64,000 nt of DNA from Streptomyces griseoincarnatus (lineage in GTDB: Bacteria; Actinomycetota; Actinomycetes; Streptomycetales; Streptomycetaceae), in contig BMTH01000015.1 of NCBI GenBank assembly GCA_014649575.1, positions 62,001 through 126,000 on the forward strand, written 5' to 3'. Under the pieces are notes generated by a model. The model saw nothing but the letters and a program-made list of their open reading frames with translations, did no database searches and was not told the origin of the DNA. Made by a program: the position numbers and the translations under genes. Below are positions 55,451-63,746 of this stretch, piece after piece. How positions within the stretch are numbered: position 1 is the stretch's first letter; each line of letters begins with the position of its first letter.

Positions 55451-55669
55451 GTGGCCGAGACTCTGAAGAAGGGCAGCCGGGTGACCGGCGCCGCGCGCGA
55501 CAAGCTCGCGGCAGACCTGAAGAAGAAGTACGACGCCGGTGCGAGCATCCGCGCGTTGGCCGAGGAGACCGGCCGCTCGTACGGATTCGTGCACCGCATG
55601 CTGAGCGAGTCGGGCGTCACGCTCCGAGGGCGTGGCGGGGCGACACGGGGCAAGAAGTCTCCGGCCTGA
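55451..55669 (+). CDS. gbn: Gbn-like GATC-binding nucleoid-associated protein
   Basis: GTG 55451 follows a GAGGAGGC site and gives a 72-residue basic protein. A longer frame exists, but it starts within the ribosome-binding region. Residues 1-20 are Lys/Arg/Thr-rich. The helix-turn-helix is LAADLKKKYDAGASIRALAE then GRSYGFVHRMLSESGVTLRG, a form conserved in actinobacteria. From recollection the S. coelicolor equivalent is SCO1839, described as a nucleoid-associated protein binding GATC and bending DNA. It probably influences development and expression globally. The gene stands alone, with a hairpin after it. Confidence 0.85.
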   Translation: MAETLKKGSRVTGAARDKLAADLKKKYDAGASIRALAEETGRSYGFVHRMLSESGVTLRGRGGATRGKKSPA

Positions 55670-55698
55670 TCCCCGGGGCCCCGCAGACCCGATGGTGG

Positions 55699-55730
55699 CC
55701 ACCCGGTCGGCCGTCCGACCGGCCGGGTGG
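55699..55730 (+). terminator. Hairpin after gbn
   Basis: CCACCCGGTCGG and CCGACCGGCCGGGTGG pair with a two-base bulge around a short loop, 30 bases after the gbn stop codon. It is a good candidate for the end of the gbn message. Confidence 0.65.
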
Positions 55731-55775
55731 TTACTGTGCAGTCACTTAGACGACCGCACCCATCGGAGGCGCCCC

Positions 55776-56579
55776 ATGGCTTCGTCCCCCCAGGACCTCG
55801 GTCCGGTTCTCGACAAGGACGGCGTACGGCTCACCGTCGACGACGCGATCGCCACGGTGACGCTGACGAACCCGGCCAAGCGCAACGCGCAGAGCCCCGC
55901 TCTGTGGCGGGCGCTGACCGAGGCGGGTCAGCTTCTGCCCGGTTCCGTCCGGGTCGTGGTGCTGCGTGGTGAGGGAAAGTCGTTCTCCGCCGGGCTCGAC
56001 CGGCAGATGCTCTCGCCCGAGGGGATCCCGGGTGAGCCGTCGTTCGTCGACCTGGCGCGCAGCGACGACGCCGCGCTGGACGCCGCCATCGCCGGCTACC
56101 AGGACGCGTTCACCTGGTGGCGGCGCAACGACATCGTGTCCGTCGCCGCCGTGCAGGGACACGCCATCGGGGCCGGGTTCCAGCTGGCCCTCGCCTGTGA
56201 CCTGCGCGTCGTCGCGGACGACGTGCAGTTCGCCATGCGCGAGACCAGCCTCGGCCTGGTGCCCGACCTCACCGGCACCCACCCCCTCGTCGGCCTCGTC
56301 GGCTACGCCCGCGCGCTGGAGATCTGCGCGACCGGGCGGTTCGTCACGGCCGAGGAGTCGGTGACCATCGGCCTGGCCAACCTCGCCGTGCCCGCCGCCG
56401 AGCTCGACGGGGCGGTGCAGGACCTCGCGGCGGCGCTGCTGGCCGCTCCGCGCGACGCCGTCATCGAGACGAAGGCGCTGCTGCGGGGTGCCCAGGGGCG
56501 CACCTACGACGAGCAGCGGGGCGCCGAGCGGGCGGCTCAGGCTCGTCGTCTGCGCGATCTGGCCGGGCTCGGCGAGTAG
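55776..56579 (+). CDS. Enoyl-CoA hydratase/isomerase family protein
   Basis: A 267-residue crotonase-fold protein starting at ATG 55776, GGAGG before it. Family landmarks: ATVTLTNPAKRNAQSPAL, VVVLRGEGKSFSAGLDRQML (oxyanion-hole region), AAVQGHAIGAGFQLALACDL and MRETSLGLVPDLTGTHPL. The catalytic glutamates are not both obvious: the first is replaced by Gln or Phe-type residues in GAGFQLALACDL, and the second position in LGLVPDLTGT is Asp. It could be an enoyl-CoA hydratase or another crotonase such as an isomerase. The gene is convergent with the Asp23-cluster regulator-like gene. Confidence 0.85.
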   Translation: MASSPQDLGPVLDKDGVRLTVDDAIATVTLTNPAKRNAQSPALWRALTEAGQLLPGSVRVVVLRGEGKSFSAGLDRQMLSPEGIPGEPSFVDLARSDDAALDAAIAGYQDAFTWWRRNDIVSVAAVQGHAIGAGFQLALACDLRVVADDVQFAMRETSLGLVPDLTGTHPLVGLVGYARALEICATGRFVTAEESVTIGLANLAVPAAELDGAVQDLAAALLAAPRDAVIETKALLRGAQGRTYDEQRGAERAAQARRLRDLAGLGE

Positions 56580-56589
56580 TCCCGTGGCC

Positions 56590-56615
56590 CTGACCGGCCG
56601 ACGGCGCCGGGTCAG
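56590..56615. terminator. Bidirectional terminator after the crotonase gene
   Basis: CTGACCGGC pairs with GCCGGGTCAG (one bulge) around a short loop. The right arm runs over the stop codon of the convergent gene at 56612. It can serve both messages. Confidence 0.55.
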
Positions 56616-57715
56616 TCCAGGTCGGTGACCAGGACGGCCACCGTCGGCCGGTCCGGCAACGCCTCCGCCGCGGCGGCCCGCGCGGCGCGTGCGACCTCCA
56701 GCGGGCGGAAGCCCGCGGCGACGGCGAGGTCCACGCGCGCGTGGCGGCGGGGGAGAGCGGTCCCGGCGCCCGACGCCTGCTCGGTGAGCCGCACCGGACG
56801 GCCCCACGCCCCCGTCAGCCGTGCCACCCCGGCCACCCGCGACACCGCGGCGGCGACCCGCCCTGCCTCCGAGCCGTCGCCACCGGCGGCGTCCACCCCC
56901 GGGAACGCGTCCGCCGCGCCGCCGACATCCTGTGCAGCGTCGGGCGCCTCCGCGCACCCGGACCCGCCCGCCGCGCCGCCCGCGGCGATAGGGGGCGTCT
57001 GCGCCGCGCCGGGTGTCTGCGTACCCGCGGGCACGTCCGCCGCCTCGGGCGTGCCCGCGTCCCCGGGCGTGCCTGTTGCTCCGGGCGTGCCCGTGTCCTT
57101 GGGCGTGCCCGTTGCTCCCGGCGTGGTCGCGACTCCGTGCGTGCCCGTCGTGGTCGTGCGAGCGTCCGTGGAGGTGTCCGCTGCTCCGGGCATGCCCGTA
57201 CCCGTGGCCGGGGCCGCCGCTCCGGGGCTGACCGCGTTTCCCGGCGTGCCCGGATTCCCGGGCGTGGGCGCCGCTCCGGGCGTCTCCGGCGCCCCGGACG
57301 GCGCTGCGGAGGGCTCCTCGTCCAGCAGTTCTGTGACCCGGAGGTCCACCTCCGTCACGTCCAGGCCGAGCCGCTCCGTCGCCGCGACCGCCAGGGACGT
57401 CCGCAGGCGGGACGCTGTTGCCGGGAGGGGCCACGCCGCCGTGGCCGCGAACTCCGCGGTGAGCCGCAGGGGGCCCGGGGGGAGGGCGCTAGGCGGGGCC
57501 GGTACCGCCGGCTCGACGACCGTGCCGGGGTCGGCGAGGCCGATCCGGACGCTGTCCAGGCGCGCCTCCGGCACCTCGCGTCCCGCCGCGTCCCGCAGTA
57601 CCCCGCCCGCTGCCCGTTCCGCGATCCATGCCCCGTCGTACGGCCCGCCCAGCGGCAGGAGTCTGCCCAACCCCACCTGTTGCCGCACCATCCGCGTCCA
57701 TCGGTCCGCCGTCAT
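56612..57715 (-). CDS. Asp23-like protein with a Thr/Gly/Pro repeat insert
   Basis: ATG 57715 gives 367 residues. Residues 1-125 (MTADRWTRMVRQQVGLGRLL, then RLTAEFAATAAWPLPATASRLR) look like one half of a domain, and residues 270-367 carry a DUF322/Asp23-type stretch, VAAAVSRVAGVARLTGAWG and RHARVDLAVAAGFRPLEVARAA. The two are separated by about 140 residues of low complexity with hexapeptide-like repeats (TGTPGA, TGTPKD, AGTPEA). It is divergent from the Asp23/Gls24 operon, with 86 bp between starts, and likely works with it at the cell envelope. No signal peptide is seen. Confidence 0.7.
   Translation of the reverse strand: MTADRWTRMVRQQVGLGRLLPLGGPYDGAWIAERAAGGVLRDAAGREVPEARLDSVRIGLADPGTVVEPAVPAPPSALPPGPLRLTAEFAATAAWPLPATASRLRTSLAVAATERLGLDVTEVDLRVTELLDEEPSAAPSGAPETPGAAPTPGNPGTPGNAVSPGAAAPATGTGMPGAADTSTDARTTTTGTHGVATTPGATGTPKDTGTPGATGTPGDAGTPEAADVPAGTQTPGAAQTPPIAAGGAAGGSGCAEAPDAAQDVGGAADAFPGVDAAGGDGSEAGRVAAAVSRVAGVARLTGAWGRPVRLTEQASGAGTALPRRHARVDLAVAAGFRPLEVARAARAAAAEALPDRPTVAVLVTDLD
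57047..57154 (-). repeat. 18-bp tandem repeat coding for a TGTPxx-like linker
   Basis: Six imperfect units, each close to GGGCGTGCCCGTTGCTCC on the plus strand, lie in tandem. They encode the six-residue repeats of the Thr/Gly/Pro linker in the gene at 56612-57715. Unit number is expected to vary between strains. Confidence 0.75.
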
Positions 57716-57801
57716 TCCTCCAGCTTGCCGTATCACTGGAGCGGATCGGGGCAAACGCGCATACGGTGGTCGAAGGAGGACGACCGAAGGGACGTAGGGC
57801 A

Positions 57802-58302
57802 ATGACCGACATGACCGAAGGCGGCTCGGTACGGGATCCTGACAGCGACAAGACGCCCGGCGACTCCGGCGCGAGCCGGGGACAGGGCACGCGACGCGGC
57901 GGCGGAGCCCCTGCCGACCGGGGCCGGACCACCATCGCCGACGGCGTCGTCGAGAAGATCGCCGGTCTGGCCGCGCGGGACGTGGTGGGCGTGCACGCCA
58001 TGGGCAGCGGCATCTCCCGCACCTTCGGCGCCATGCGCGAACGGGTGCCCGGCGGGTCGAGTTCGAAGTCGGTGACGCGTGGGGTGAAGGCCGAGGTCGG
58101 CGAGGTGCAGACCGCGCTGGACCTGGAGATCGTCGTCGACTACGGCGTGTCCATCGCCGATGTCGCCAAGGACGTGCGGGAGAACGTCGTCGCGGCCGTC
58201 GAGCGGATGACCGGCCTCGAGGTCGTCGAGGTCAACATCGCGGTGAGCGACGTGAAGCTCCCCGACGAGGAAGAGGACGAGACCGAGAACCGGGTGCAGT
58301 GA
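57802..58302 (+). CDS. Asp23/Gls24 family envelope stress response protein
   Basis: A 166-residue protein starting at ATG 57802 (AAGGG upstream). After 50 disordered residues, the Asp23 domain shows GRTTIADGVVEKIAGLAARDVVGVHAM in parts: TIADGVVEKIAGLAAR, then VTRGVKAEVGEVQTALDLEI and AVERMTGLEVVEVNIAVSDV. The family was named from staphylococcal alkaline shock protein. In Gram-positives it forms membrane-proximal filaments anchored by AmaP, present at the end of this cluster. The acidic tail (DEEEDETEN) is typical. It leads an operon of five genes. Confidence 0.93.
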   Translation: MTDMTEGGSVRDPDSDKTPGDSGASRGQGTRRGGGAPADRGRTTIADGVVEKIAGLAARDVVGVHAMGSGISRTFGAMRERVPGGSSSKSVTRGVKAEVGEVQTALDLEIVVDYGVSIADVAKDVRENVVAAVERMTGLEVVEVNIAVSDVKLPDEEEDETENRVQ

Positions 58303-58327
58303 GACACGCTGAGCGGAGGAGCGAGGC

Positions 58328-58513
58328 ATGAGGATGGCCGTCGTCGGCATGATCGCCGGCATGGCGTTGGGCTTCGCCGGATACTTCGGCGGATTCGGGG
58401 CTTTCCTGCTGGTGGCGGCCCTGGGCGCGGTGGGTTTCGTGGTCGGACGGCTGCTCGAGGGCGACCTGGACCTCGGCGACTTCTTCCGTTCCCGTGACGA
58501 ACGGCGGCGGTGA
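58328..58513 (+). CDS. Small membrane protein of the Asp23 cluster (DUF2273-like)
   Basis: A 61-residue protein starting at ATG 58328 with GGAGGAG upstream. It has two closely spaced hydrophobic helices (about 3-22 and 24-41, MALGFAGYFGGFGAFLLVAA) and a charged end (FFRSRDERRR), the layout of the small membrane proteins (DUF2273-like) regularly found beside Asp23 genes. It overlaps the next gene by GTGA. It is likely a membrane partner of the Asp23 protein; no enzymatic role. Confidence 0.82.
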   Translation: MRMAVVGMIAGMALGFAGYFGGFGAFLLVAALGAVGFVVGRLLEGDLDLGDFFRSRDERRR

Positions 58514-58893
58514 CGGGCGTGGGCGCGGGGGCCGTGGAGCTCGGCGGCGACCCGCGGACCGTCCCTCCGGGGGAACGCGGGGAGACCACGATCGCCGACC
58601 GGGTCGTCGCGAAGATCGCGTCCCAGGCGGCGCGTGAGGCTCTCGGGGTGCTGCCGCGGGACGCCGAGCCGCCGCACGCGAGCGTCGTCGTCCGGCACGG
58701 CACCGCGCGCGTGCGCGTGCACGTCGAACTCGACTACCCCGGCGACATGGGCGGCCGCTGCGCTCGGGTGCGGCGGCGGATCGTCGAGCGGGTGCACGAC
58801 CTCGCGGGGATGTCCGTACCGGAGGTCGTCGTGCAGGTGGAGCGGCTGCATCTGGCCGCCCGCCCCGACACGGTGGGCGGAGGGCTGCCATGA
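58510..58893 (+). CDS. Second Asp23/Gls24-like protein
   Basis: A 127-residue protein beginning GTG 58510 in a GTGA overlap. It has a shorter Asp23-type core with GETTIADRVVAKIASQAAREA, then VVVRHGTARVRVHVELDYPGDM and RVHDLAGMSVPEVVVQVERLHL. It is a degenerate paralogue of the first Asp23 protein and probably forms mixed assemblies with it. It ends with an ATGA overlap on the next gene. No membrane segment is present. Confidence 0.85.
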   Translation: MTGVGAGAVELGGDPRTVPPGERGETTIADRVVAKIASQAAREALGVLPRDAEPPHASVVVRHGTARVRVHVELDYPGDMGGRCARVRRRIVERVHDLAGMSVPEVVVQVERLHLAARPDTVGGGLP

Positions 58894-59516
58894 GCGGGAC
58901 GCGGGGCACGACGGCCGGCCCGTCGGCGCCGCCCGCGGAGAGCGGCGCCACCATGGGCGGCGCGAACGGCGGCCGCCGGCGCTTCTGGTCGCCCCGCCGG
59001 GTCCCGGCGGGCCTCCTGGCACTGGTGGTCCTGGTGATCGCGGGCGCGTTCCTCTACGACATCGCGGCGGTCCGCGCCCACCGGCCGGGGATGAGCTGGC
59101 GGCGCGACCTCGCCCGGCAGCTGGCCGAGCGGCAGCTGGACGACGTATGGGTGCTGACCGGGGCGGCCGTCGCCGCCGCGCTGGGCCTGTGGCTGCTGGT
59201 GCTGGCCCTCACTCCGGGCCTGCGGTCCGTGCTGACGATGCGCCGCGTCCATCCCGACGTCCGCGCCGGCCTCGACCGGGACGCCGCCGCGACGGTGCTG
59301 CGGGACCGGGCCCTCGAGGTGGCCGGTGTGCAGGCGGTGCGGGTGGCCGTGAAGCGGAGGAGGACGGACGTGCGGGCGGTGTCGCACTTCCGTGACCTGG
59401 ACGACGTACGCGAGGACCTGACTGCCGTGCTGGAGGGGGCGATCCGCGGGCTGGGCCTGGCCCGGCCGTCCCCGCTGACGCTGCACGTACGGCGGCCCGG
59501 CCGGAAGGGGCGGTGA
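58890..59516 (+). CDS. DUF6286-like membrane protein of the Asp23 cluster
   Basis: A 208-residue protein with a disordered N-terminal 30 residues, two membrane helices (about 38-60 and 91-110, GLLALVVLVIAGAFLYDIAA and TGAAVAAALGLWLLVLALTP) and a C-terminal domain like AVSHFRDLDDVREDLTAVLE, which matches the DUF6286 domain found beside Asp23 and AmaP genes in actinomycetes. Its C-terminal part resembles the AmaP cytoplasmic domain. It is linked by ATGA to the gene before and GTGA to the next. Probably part of an envelope-stress membrane complex. Confidence 0.82.
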   Translation: MSGTRGTTAGPSAPPAESGATMGGANGGRRRFWSPRRVPAGLLALVVLVIAGAFLYDIAAVRAHRPGMSWRRDLARQLAERQLDDVWVLTGAAVAAALGLWLLVLALTPGLRSVLTMRRVHPDVRAGLDRDAAATVLRDRALEVAGVQAVRVAVKRRRTDVRAVSHFRDLDDVREDLTAVLEGAIRGLGLARPSPLTLHVRRPGRKGR

Positions 59517-60097
59517 CCGTGAACACGACCGTCAACCGTGTGCTGCTCGCCCTCGCCGGGCTGGTGCTGTTCGTGCTGGGCGGCTCGGTGCTGGCGATCG
59601 GCCTGGGCGCGCCCACGCCCTCCTGGTGGCTGCACGACGGCCGGAACGACGTGCTGCTCGACGACTCCGAGCGGACCCGGTGGCGGGACCAGGGCTGGTG
59701 GTGGCCGGTGGTGATCGCCGCGCTCGCCGTGGTGGTCCTGCTCTGCCTGTGGTGGATGGTCTCCGTCCTCCGGCGCCGACGCGTGTCGGAGATCGTGGTC
59801 GACACCGGCGACGGCGAGGTCGCGGCGCTGCGGGGCCGCGCCCTGGAGCGCGCGCTGGCCGAGGACGCGAACCGTCAGGACGGCGTCGCCGAGGCCCGCG
59901 TCCTCCTCACCGGCCGTCGAGGCACCCCACGCACCCGCGTGGTCCTCCTCCTCGACCCCCACGTGGACCCGGGCACGGCGCTGGACACCTTCACCGCGGG
60001 CCCTCTGACCCACGCCCGCACCGCCACAGCCCTCCCGGCCCTCCCGTCGGAAGTCCGCCTCCGGGCGGTGAAACACCGCCCGGAACGCGTCACCTGA
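59513..60097 (+). CDS. amaP: AmaP-like membrane anchor for Asp23
   Basis: A 194-residue protein beginning GTG 59513 in a GTGA overlap. It has two membrane helices (about 10-31 and 65-85, ALAGLVLFVLGGSVLAIGLG and VVIAALAVVVLLCLWWMV) separated by a small loop, and a basic cytoplasmic domain with VALVDTGDGEV-like EIVVDTGDGEVAALRGRALE. This matches the alkaline shock response membrane anchor protein family. It should tether the Asp23 proteins to the membrane. It is the last gene of the operon. Confidence 0.85.
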   Translation: MTVNTTVNRVLLALAGLVLFVLGGSVLAIGLGAPTPSWWLHDGRNDVLLDDSERTRWRDQGWWWPVVIAALAVVVLLCLWWMVSVLRRRRVSEIVVDTGDGEVAALRGRALERALAEDANRQDGVAEARVLLTGRRGTPRTRVVLLLDPHVDPGTALDTFTAGPLTHARTATALPALPSEVRLRAVKHRPERVT

Positions 60098-60191
60098 CAC
60101 CCCCGCGGCCCACCCGACGGGGGTACACGCGGCGAAGGCCACCGTCGAGGCGCGCACCCCGCCCCCGCGGCAACCCCCGAGCGAGTCGGGT

Positions 60192-60950
60192 TCAGAACCC
60201 GTGCCGCGACCCTCCGTCCACCGGCAGCATCACGCCCGTGATGTACGACGCCGCCGGGGAGAGGAGGAACGCCGCCGTGCGGCCGAACTCCTCCGGGGTG
60301 CCGTAGCGGCGGAGGGGGATGCGGGACTCGGCCGCCTGACGGGTGGCCTCCGGGTCGGCGGAGAGGGAGTCCAGTTCGCGGACGCGGTCGGTGTCGACGC
60401 GGCCGGGCAGCAGGCCCACGACGCGGATGCCGCGCGGCCCCAGTTCGTCGGCGAGGGACTTGGCGAAGCCCGCCAGGCCCGGGCGCAGGCCGTTGGAGAT
60501 GGTCAGGCCGGGGATCGGCTCGTGCACCGAGCCGGACAGCACGAAGCCGATGACGCCCCCCTCGCCCAGCTCCGCGGCGGCCGCGCGGGCCAGCCGTACC
60601 GCGCCGAGGAACACCGAATCGAACGCCGCCTGCCACTGCTCGTCGGTGGTGTCGGCGACGAACCCCGGCGGGGGGCCGCCCACGCTGACGAGGACGCCGT
60701 CGAAGCGGCCGAACCGCTCGCGCGCGGTGGCGATCAGCCGCTCGGCGGCCGCCGGATCGGCGTTGTCGACGGCCGCCCCGGCCGCCGCGTCCGGCCCCAG
60801 CGCGGACACGGCCTCCGCGACCGCGTCCTCCTTCCGCCCCGTGACGACCACCTTCGCACCCTCGGCGACGAGCGCCCGCGCGGAGGCGTGGCCCAGCCCG
60901 CGGGTCGCCCCGGTGACGACGTACACCCGGTCCTTCAGTCCAAGATCCAT
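60192..60950 (-). CDS. Short-chain dehydrogenase/reductase
   Basis: A 252-residue SDR starting at ATG 60950, MDLGLKDRVYVVTGATRGLG; the glycine-rich cofactor loop TGATRGLG is intact. The catalytic Ser is in GFVLSGSVHEP. In place of the usual YxxxK there is an atypical NGLRPGLAGFAKSL, in which the tyrosine is missing and the lysine is at the normal distance from the missing residue. The family piece ESRIPLRRYGTPEEFGRTAAFL follows. The altered motif suggests a divergent or weakly active SDR. It lies four bases after the GH15 gene and probably belongs to that operon. Confidence 0.85.
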   Translation of the reverse strand: MDLGLKDRVYVVTGATRGLGHASARALVAEGAKVVVTGRKEDAVAEAVSALGPDAAAGAAVDNADPAAAERLIATARERFGRFDGVLVSVGGPPPGFVADTTDEQWQAAFDSVFLGAVRLARAAAAELGEGGVIGFVLSGSVHEPIPGLTISNGLRPGLAGFAKSLADELGPRGIRVVGLLPGRVDTDRVRELDSLSADPEATRQAAESRIPLRRYGTPEEFGRTAAFLLSPAASYITGVMLPVDGGSRHGF

Positions 60951-60954
60951 GGCC

Positions 60955-62769
60955 CTATCCTGCCTCCTCGTCACCGAACAGGGCGAGGGCGCTGTTCACC
61001 AGGCCGATGTGGCTGAACGCCTGCGGGAAGTTGCCCAGCAGCCGGCCGTTCACCGTGTCGTACTCCTCGGCGAGGAGTCCCACGTCGTTCGCCAGGCCGA
61101 GGAGCCGTTCGAACAGTTCGCGGGCCTCCTCCGTGCGGCCCGTCATGTGGAGGGCTTCCACGAGCCAGAACGTGCACGCCAGGAACGCGCCCTCCTGTCC
61201 GGGCAGCCCGTCCAGCTCGGCGGCGTCCGAGGTGTAGCGGCGTACGAGACCGTCCTGGCCCAGCTCCGCGCGGATCGCGTCGATGGTGCCGAGCACCCGG
61301 GGGTCGTCCGGCGGCAGGAAGCCGGTCCGGGGGATCAGCAGCAGCGCCGCGTCCAGCTCAGGGGAGCCGTAGGACTGCGTGAACGTGTTGCGCCCGGGGT
61401 CGTAGCCCTTCTCGCACACCTCCCGGTGCACCTCGTCGCGCAGCGCGCGCCACGCCTCCAGGTCGCCGCCCATCTCCGGCCACCTCTCCAGCCCCCGCAC
61501 CATGCGGTCCGCGGCGACCCACACCATCACCTTGGAGTGCACGAAGTGGCGCCGGCCGCCGCGCACCTCCCACAGCCCCTCGTCCGGCTGCCGCCAGGCC
61601 GTCTTCAGGAAGTCCAGCAGCACCGACTGGAGCGCCCAGACGTCCGGCTTCCAGGGCAGTCCCGCGCGCCGGGCCAGCGCGAGGGAGTCCACGACCTCGC
61701 CGTACACGTCGAGCTGGAGCTGGTTCACGGCGTCGTTGCCGACCCGCACCGGGGTGGCACCGCCGAAGCCGGACAACCACGGCAGTTCGAACTCCGGCAG
61801 CCGCCGCTCGCCCGCGAGCCCGTACATGATCTGCAGGTCCGCCGGGTCGCCGGCGACCGCGCGGAGCAGCCAGTCGCGCCAGGCCGCGGCCTCCTCCATG
61901 TACCCGGCGGCGAGCAGGGCGCTCAGGGTGAGCGTGGAGTCGCGCAGCCAGCAGAAGCGGTAGTCCCAGTTGCGCACGCCGCCCGGCTCCTCCGGCAGGG
62001 AGGTGGTGGGGGCGGCGACGATCCCGCCGGTGGGACGGTAGGTGAGCGCCTTCAGCGTGATCAGGGACCGTATCACCATGTCCCGGTGAGGCCCCCGGTA
62101 GCAGCAGCGGGACGCCCACGCCTGCCAGTCCTTCAGACTGTGCCGCAGCGAGGCGTACGGGTCGACCAGCGCGGGCCGCGGCTCGTGCGAGGGGTGCCAG
62201 GTGAGCACGAAGGCGACCTGCTCGCCCTCCCTCACCGTGAACTCCGAGTGGGTGCCGAAGTCCTCGCCCCAGGTGTGCACCTCCGGCACGCTGCGCAGCC
62301 ACGCCGAGTCGGGCCCGGCCACGGCGACCCGGTGCCCGTCGGCCTTGCGCACCCACGGCACGATCGAGCCGTAGTCGAAGCGCAGCCGCAGTGTGCTGCG
62401 CACGGTCACCTCACCGCTCAGCCCTTGCACGATCCGCACCAGGTCGGGCGCGGTGTGCCGCTGCGGCATCAGGTCGGTGACCTGCACGGCGCCGTCGGGC
62501 GTCTCCCAGACGGTGTCCAGCACCAGCGAGTCCTCACGGTAGGCGCGGCGCGTGCACCGCTCCTGGCCCGGTGGTGCGATGCGCCAGTGCCCGTTGTTCT
62601 CGTCGCCGAGCAGCCGGGCGAAGCAGGCGGCCGAGTCGAAGCGGGGCAGGCAGAGCCAGTCGACCGAGCCGTCGGTGCCCACCAGGGCAGCGGTCTGCTC
62701 GTCGCCGATGAGCGCGTAGTCCTCGATACGAAGCACGGGGTGCGGGTTCCCGGCCGCAGCGTGCCGCAA
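60955..62769 (-). CDS. Glycoside hydrolase family 15 (glucoamylase/trehalase-like)
   Basis: The start is TTG 62769 or, more conservatively, GTG 62736; the family normally begins near RIEDYALIGDEQTAALVG. The product has up to 604 residues. An N-terminal beta-sandwich (about 1-250) is followed by the (alpha/alpha)6 barrel with VRNWDYRFCWLRDSTLTL (general acid Asp region), FGGATPVRVGNDAVNQLQLD, and EGAFLACTFWLVEALHMTGR with the second acidic residue. Such proteins hydrolyse alpha-glucans or trehalose in the cytoplasm. It follows a small membrane protein gene directly, since the TGA stop and TTG start adjoin. Confidence 0.9.
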   Translation of the reverse strand: MRHAAAGNPHPVLRIEDYALIGDEQTAALVGTDGSVDWLCLPRFDSAACFARLLGDENNGHWRIAPPGQERCTRRAYREDSLVLDTVWETPDGAVQVTDLMPQRHTAPDLVRIVQGLSGEVTVRSTLRLRFDYGSIVPWVRKADGHRVAVAGPDSAWLRSVPEVHTWGEDFGTHSEFTVREGEQVAFVLTWHPSHEPRPALVDPYASLRHSLKDWQAWASRCCYRGPHRDMVIRSLITLKALTYRPTGGIVAAPTTSLPEEPGGVRNWDYRFCWLRDSTLTLSALLAAGYMEEAAAWRDWLLRAVAGDPADLQIMYGLAGERRLPEFELPWLSGFGGATPVRVGNDAVNQLQLDVYGEVVDSLALARRAGLPWKPDVWALQSVLLDFLKTAWRQPDEGLWEVRGGRRHFVHSKVMVWVAADRMVRGLERWPEMGGDLEAWRALRDEVHREVCEKGYDPGRNTFTQSYGSPELDAALLLIPRTGFLPPDDPRVLGTIDAIRAELGQDGLVRRYTSDAAELDGLPGQEGAFLACTFWLVEALHMTGRTEEARELFERLLGLANDVGLLAEEYDTVNGRLLGNFPQAFSHIGLVNSALALFGDEEAG

Positions 62770-63135
62770 TCAGCCCGGCTGCTGGGGGAGTGACGGTCCG
62801 TCGGCGGCGGCGGCCCCTTCGCCGGAGAAGATCACACCGGGTTCGGCGGGCGCCTGGTTGAGCACCCACAGCCCGATCAGCGTCGCCAGCGCGAAGACGA
62901 CCGCGACCAGCACGGTGAGCACCAGCCGGCGGCGGCGCTCCCGGCGCAGCCACTCGCCGCGCGCGGTGCGGTAGGCGTCCGGGTCGGGAAGCACCCCGCC
63001 GGCCAGGGCGTGCAGGGCGTCGGCCAGCTCCCGTTCGGTGCGCTCCGCGTCCGGCGGCCGGGGCGGCTCGGACCGCTCGCGACCGGTGCGGTCCCGGCGG
63101 GTCCCACGCGACGGAGTCGCATCCTGATGTTTCAT
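62770..63135 (-). CDS. Small single-pass membrane protein, possible anti-sigma partner
   Basis: A 121-residue protein starts at ATG 63135 overlapping the sigma-factor stop by ATGA. It has a long basic N-terminal part (about 1-67), one membrane helix (LVLTVLVAVVFALATLIGLW) and a 30-residue outside tail. There is no HxxxCxxC zinc anti-sigma motif. Its gene position directly after a sigma factor suggests a partner or regulator role, but no sequence motif proves it. No relative was recognised. Confidence 0.65.
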   Translation of the reverse strand: MKHQDATPSRGTRRDRTGRERSEPPRPPDAERTERELADALHALAGGVLPDPDAYRTARGEWLRRERRRRLVLTVLVAVVFALATLIGLWVLNQAPAEPGVIFSGEGAAAADGPSLPQQPG

Positions 63136-63746
63136 CGCCGGGCCTCCATGGCCTGGGTCAGCGCGGCGATGCCGCGTGAGGTGTGCGTCTTGACGGAGCC
63201 GCGGGAGATGCCCATCGCGGCGGCGATCTCGGCCTCCCTCAGCCCGAGCCAGTGGCGCAGCACCAGCGCCTCCCGCTGCCGGGCCGGGAGCTGCTGGAGC
63301 GCGTCGATCAGCACCCGCTGGTCGTCCCGCAGCAGCGCGGTGTTCTCGGCGGACGCCACGGTGGGCTCGGGCGGGGAGGCCGGCTGCTCCTCGTGCCGGC
63401 GGGCGACCTGGAGATGGCGTATCCGCATCCGGGTCAGGTTGCAGACCGTGGAGCGCAAGTAGGCCTCGGCCGCGGCGACGTCCTTCAGCCGCCGCCACCG
63501 GCGGTAGATCTGGTAGTACGCCTCGGCGACCACGTTCTCCGGGTCGTCGGCGCCCAGCAGCACGGCGAGCCGCAGCATCGAGGAGTAGTGCAGCTCGAAG
63601 AGGCGGGCCACACCGGCCTCCCGCTCCAGGTCGGCGGGGTCGGCGACCGGGGCGGCGAGCGGGGCGGGCGGGCCCGGCGGCTCGGGCGGCGGGGGGACGG
63701 CCGGGGCCGGCGGCAGGGTGACCGGGGGACGGTGTCTGCGTATCAC
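63132..63746 (-). CDS. SigE-type ECF RNA polymerase sigma factor
   Basis: A 204-residue protein starts at GTG 63746, overlapping the upstream symporter by GTGA. The first 45 residues are Pro-rich. Sigma region 2 is HYSSMLRLAVLLGADDPENV through EAYYQIYRRWRRLKD, and region 4 is LPARQREALVLRHWLGLREA with the helix-turn-helix AAAMGISRGSVKTHTSRGI. It belongs to the group of streptomycete sigma factors annotated SigE family. It should direct transcription of a small regulon; promoters are not identifiable from here. The gene after it may encode its regulator. Confidence 0.88.
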   Translation of the reverse strand: MIRRHRPPVTLPPAPAVPPPPEPPGPPAPLAAPVADPADLEREAGVARLFELHYSSMLRLAVLLGADDPENVVAEAYYQIYRRWRRLKDVAAAEAYLRSTVCNLTRMRIRHLQVARRHEEQPASPPEPTVASAENTALLRDDQRVLIDALQQLPARQREALVLRHWLGLREAEIAAAMGISRGSVKTHTSRGIAALTQAMEARR

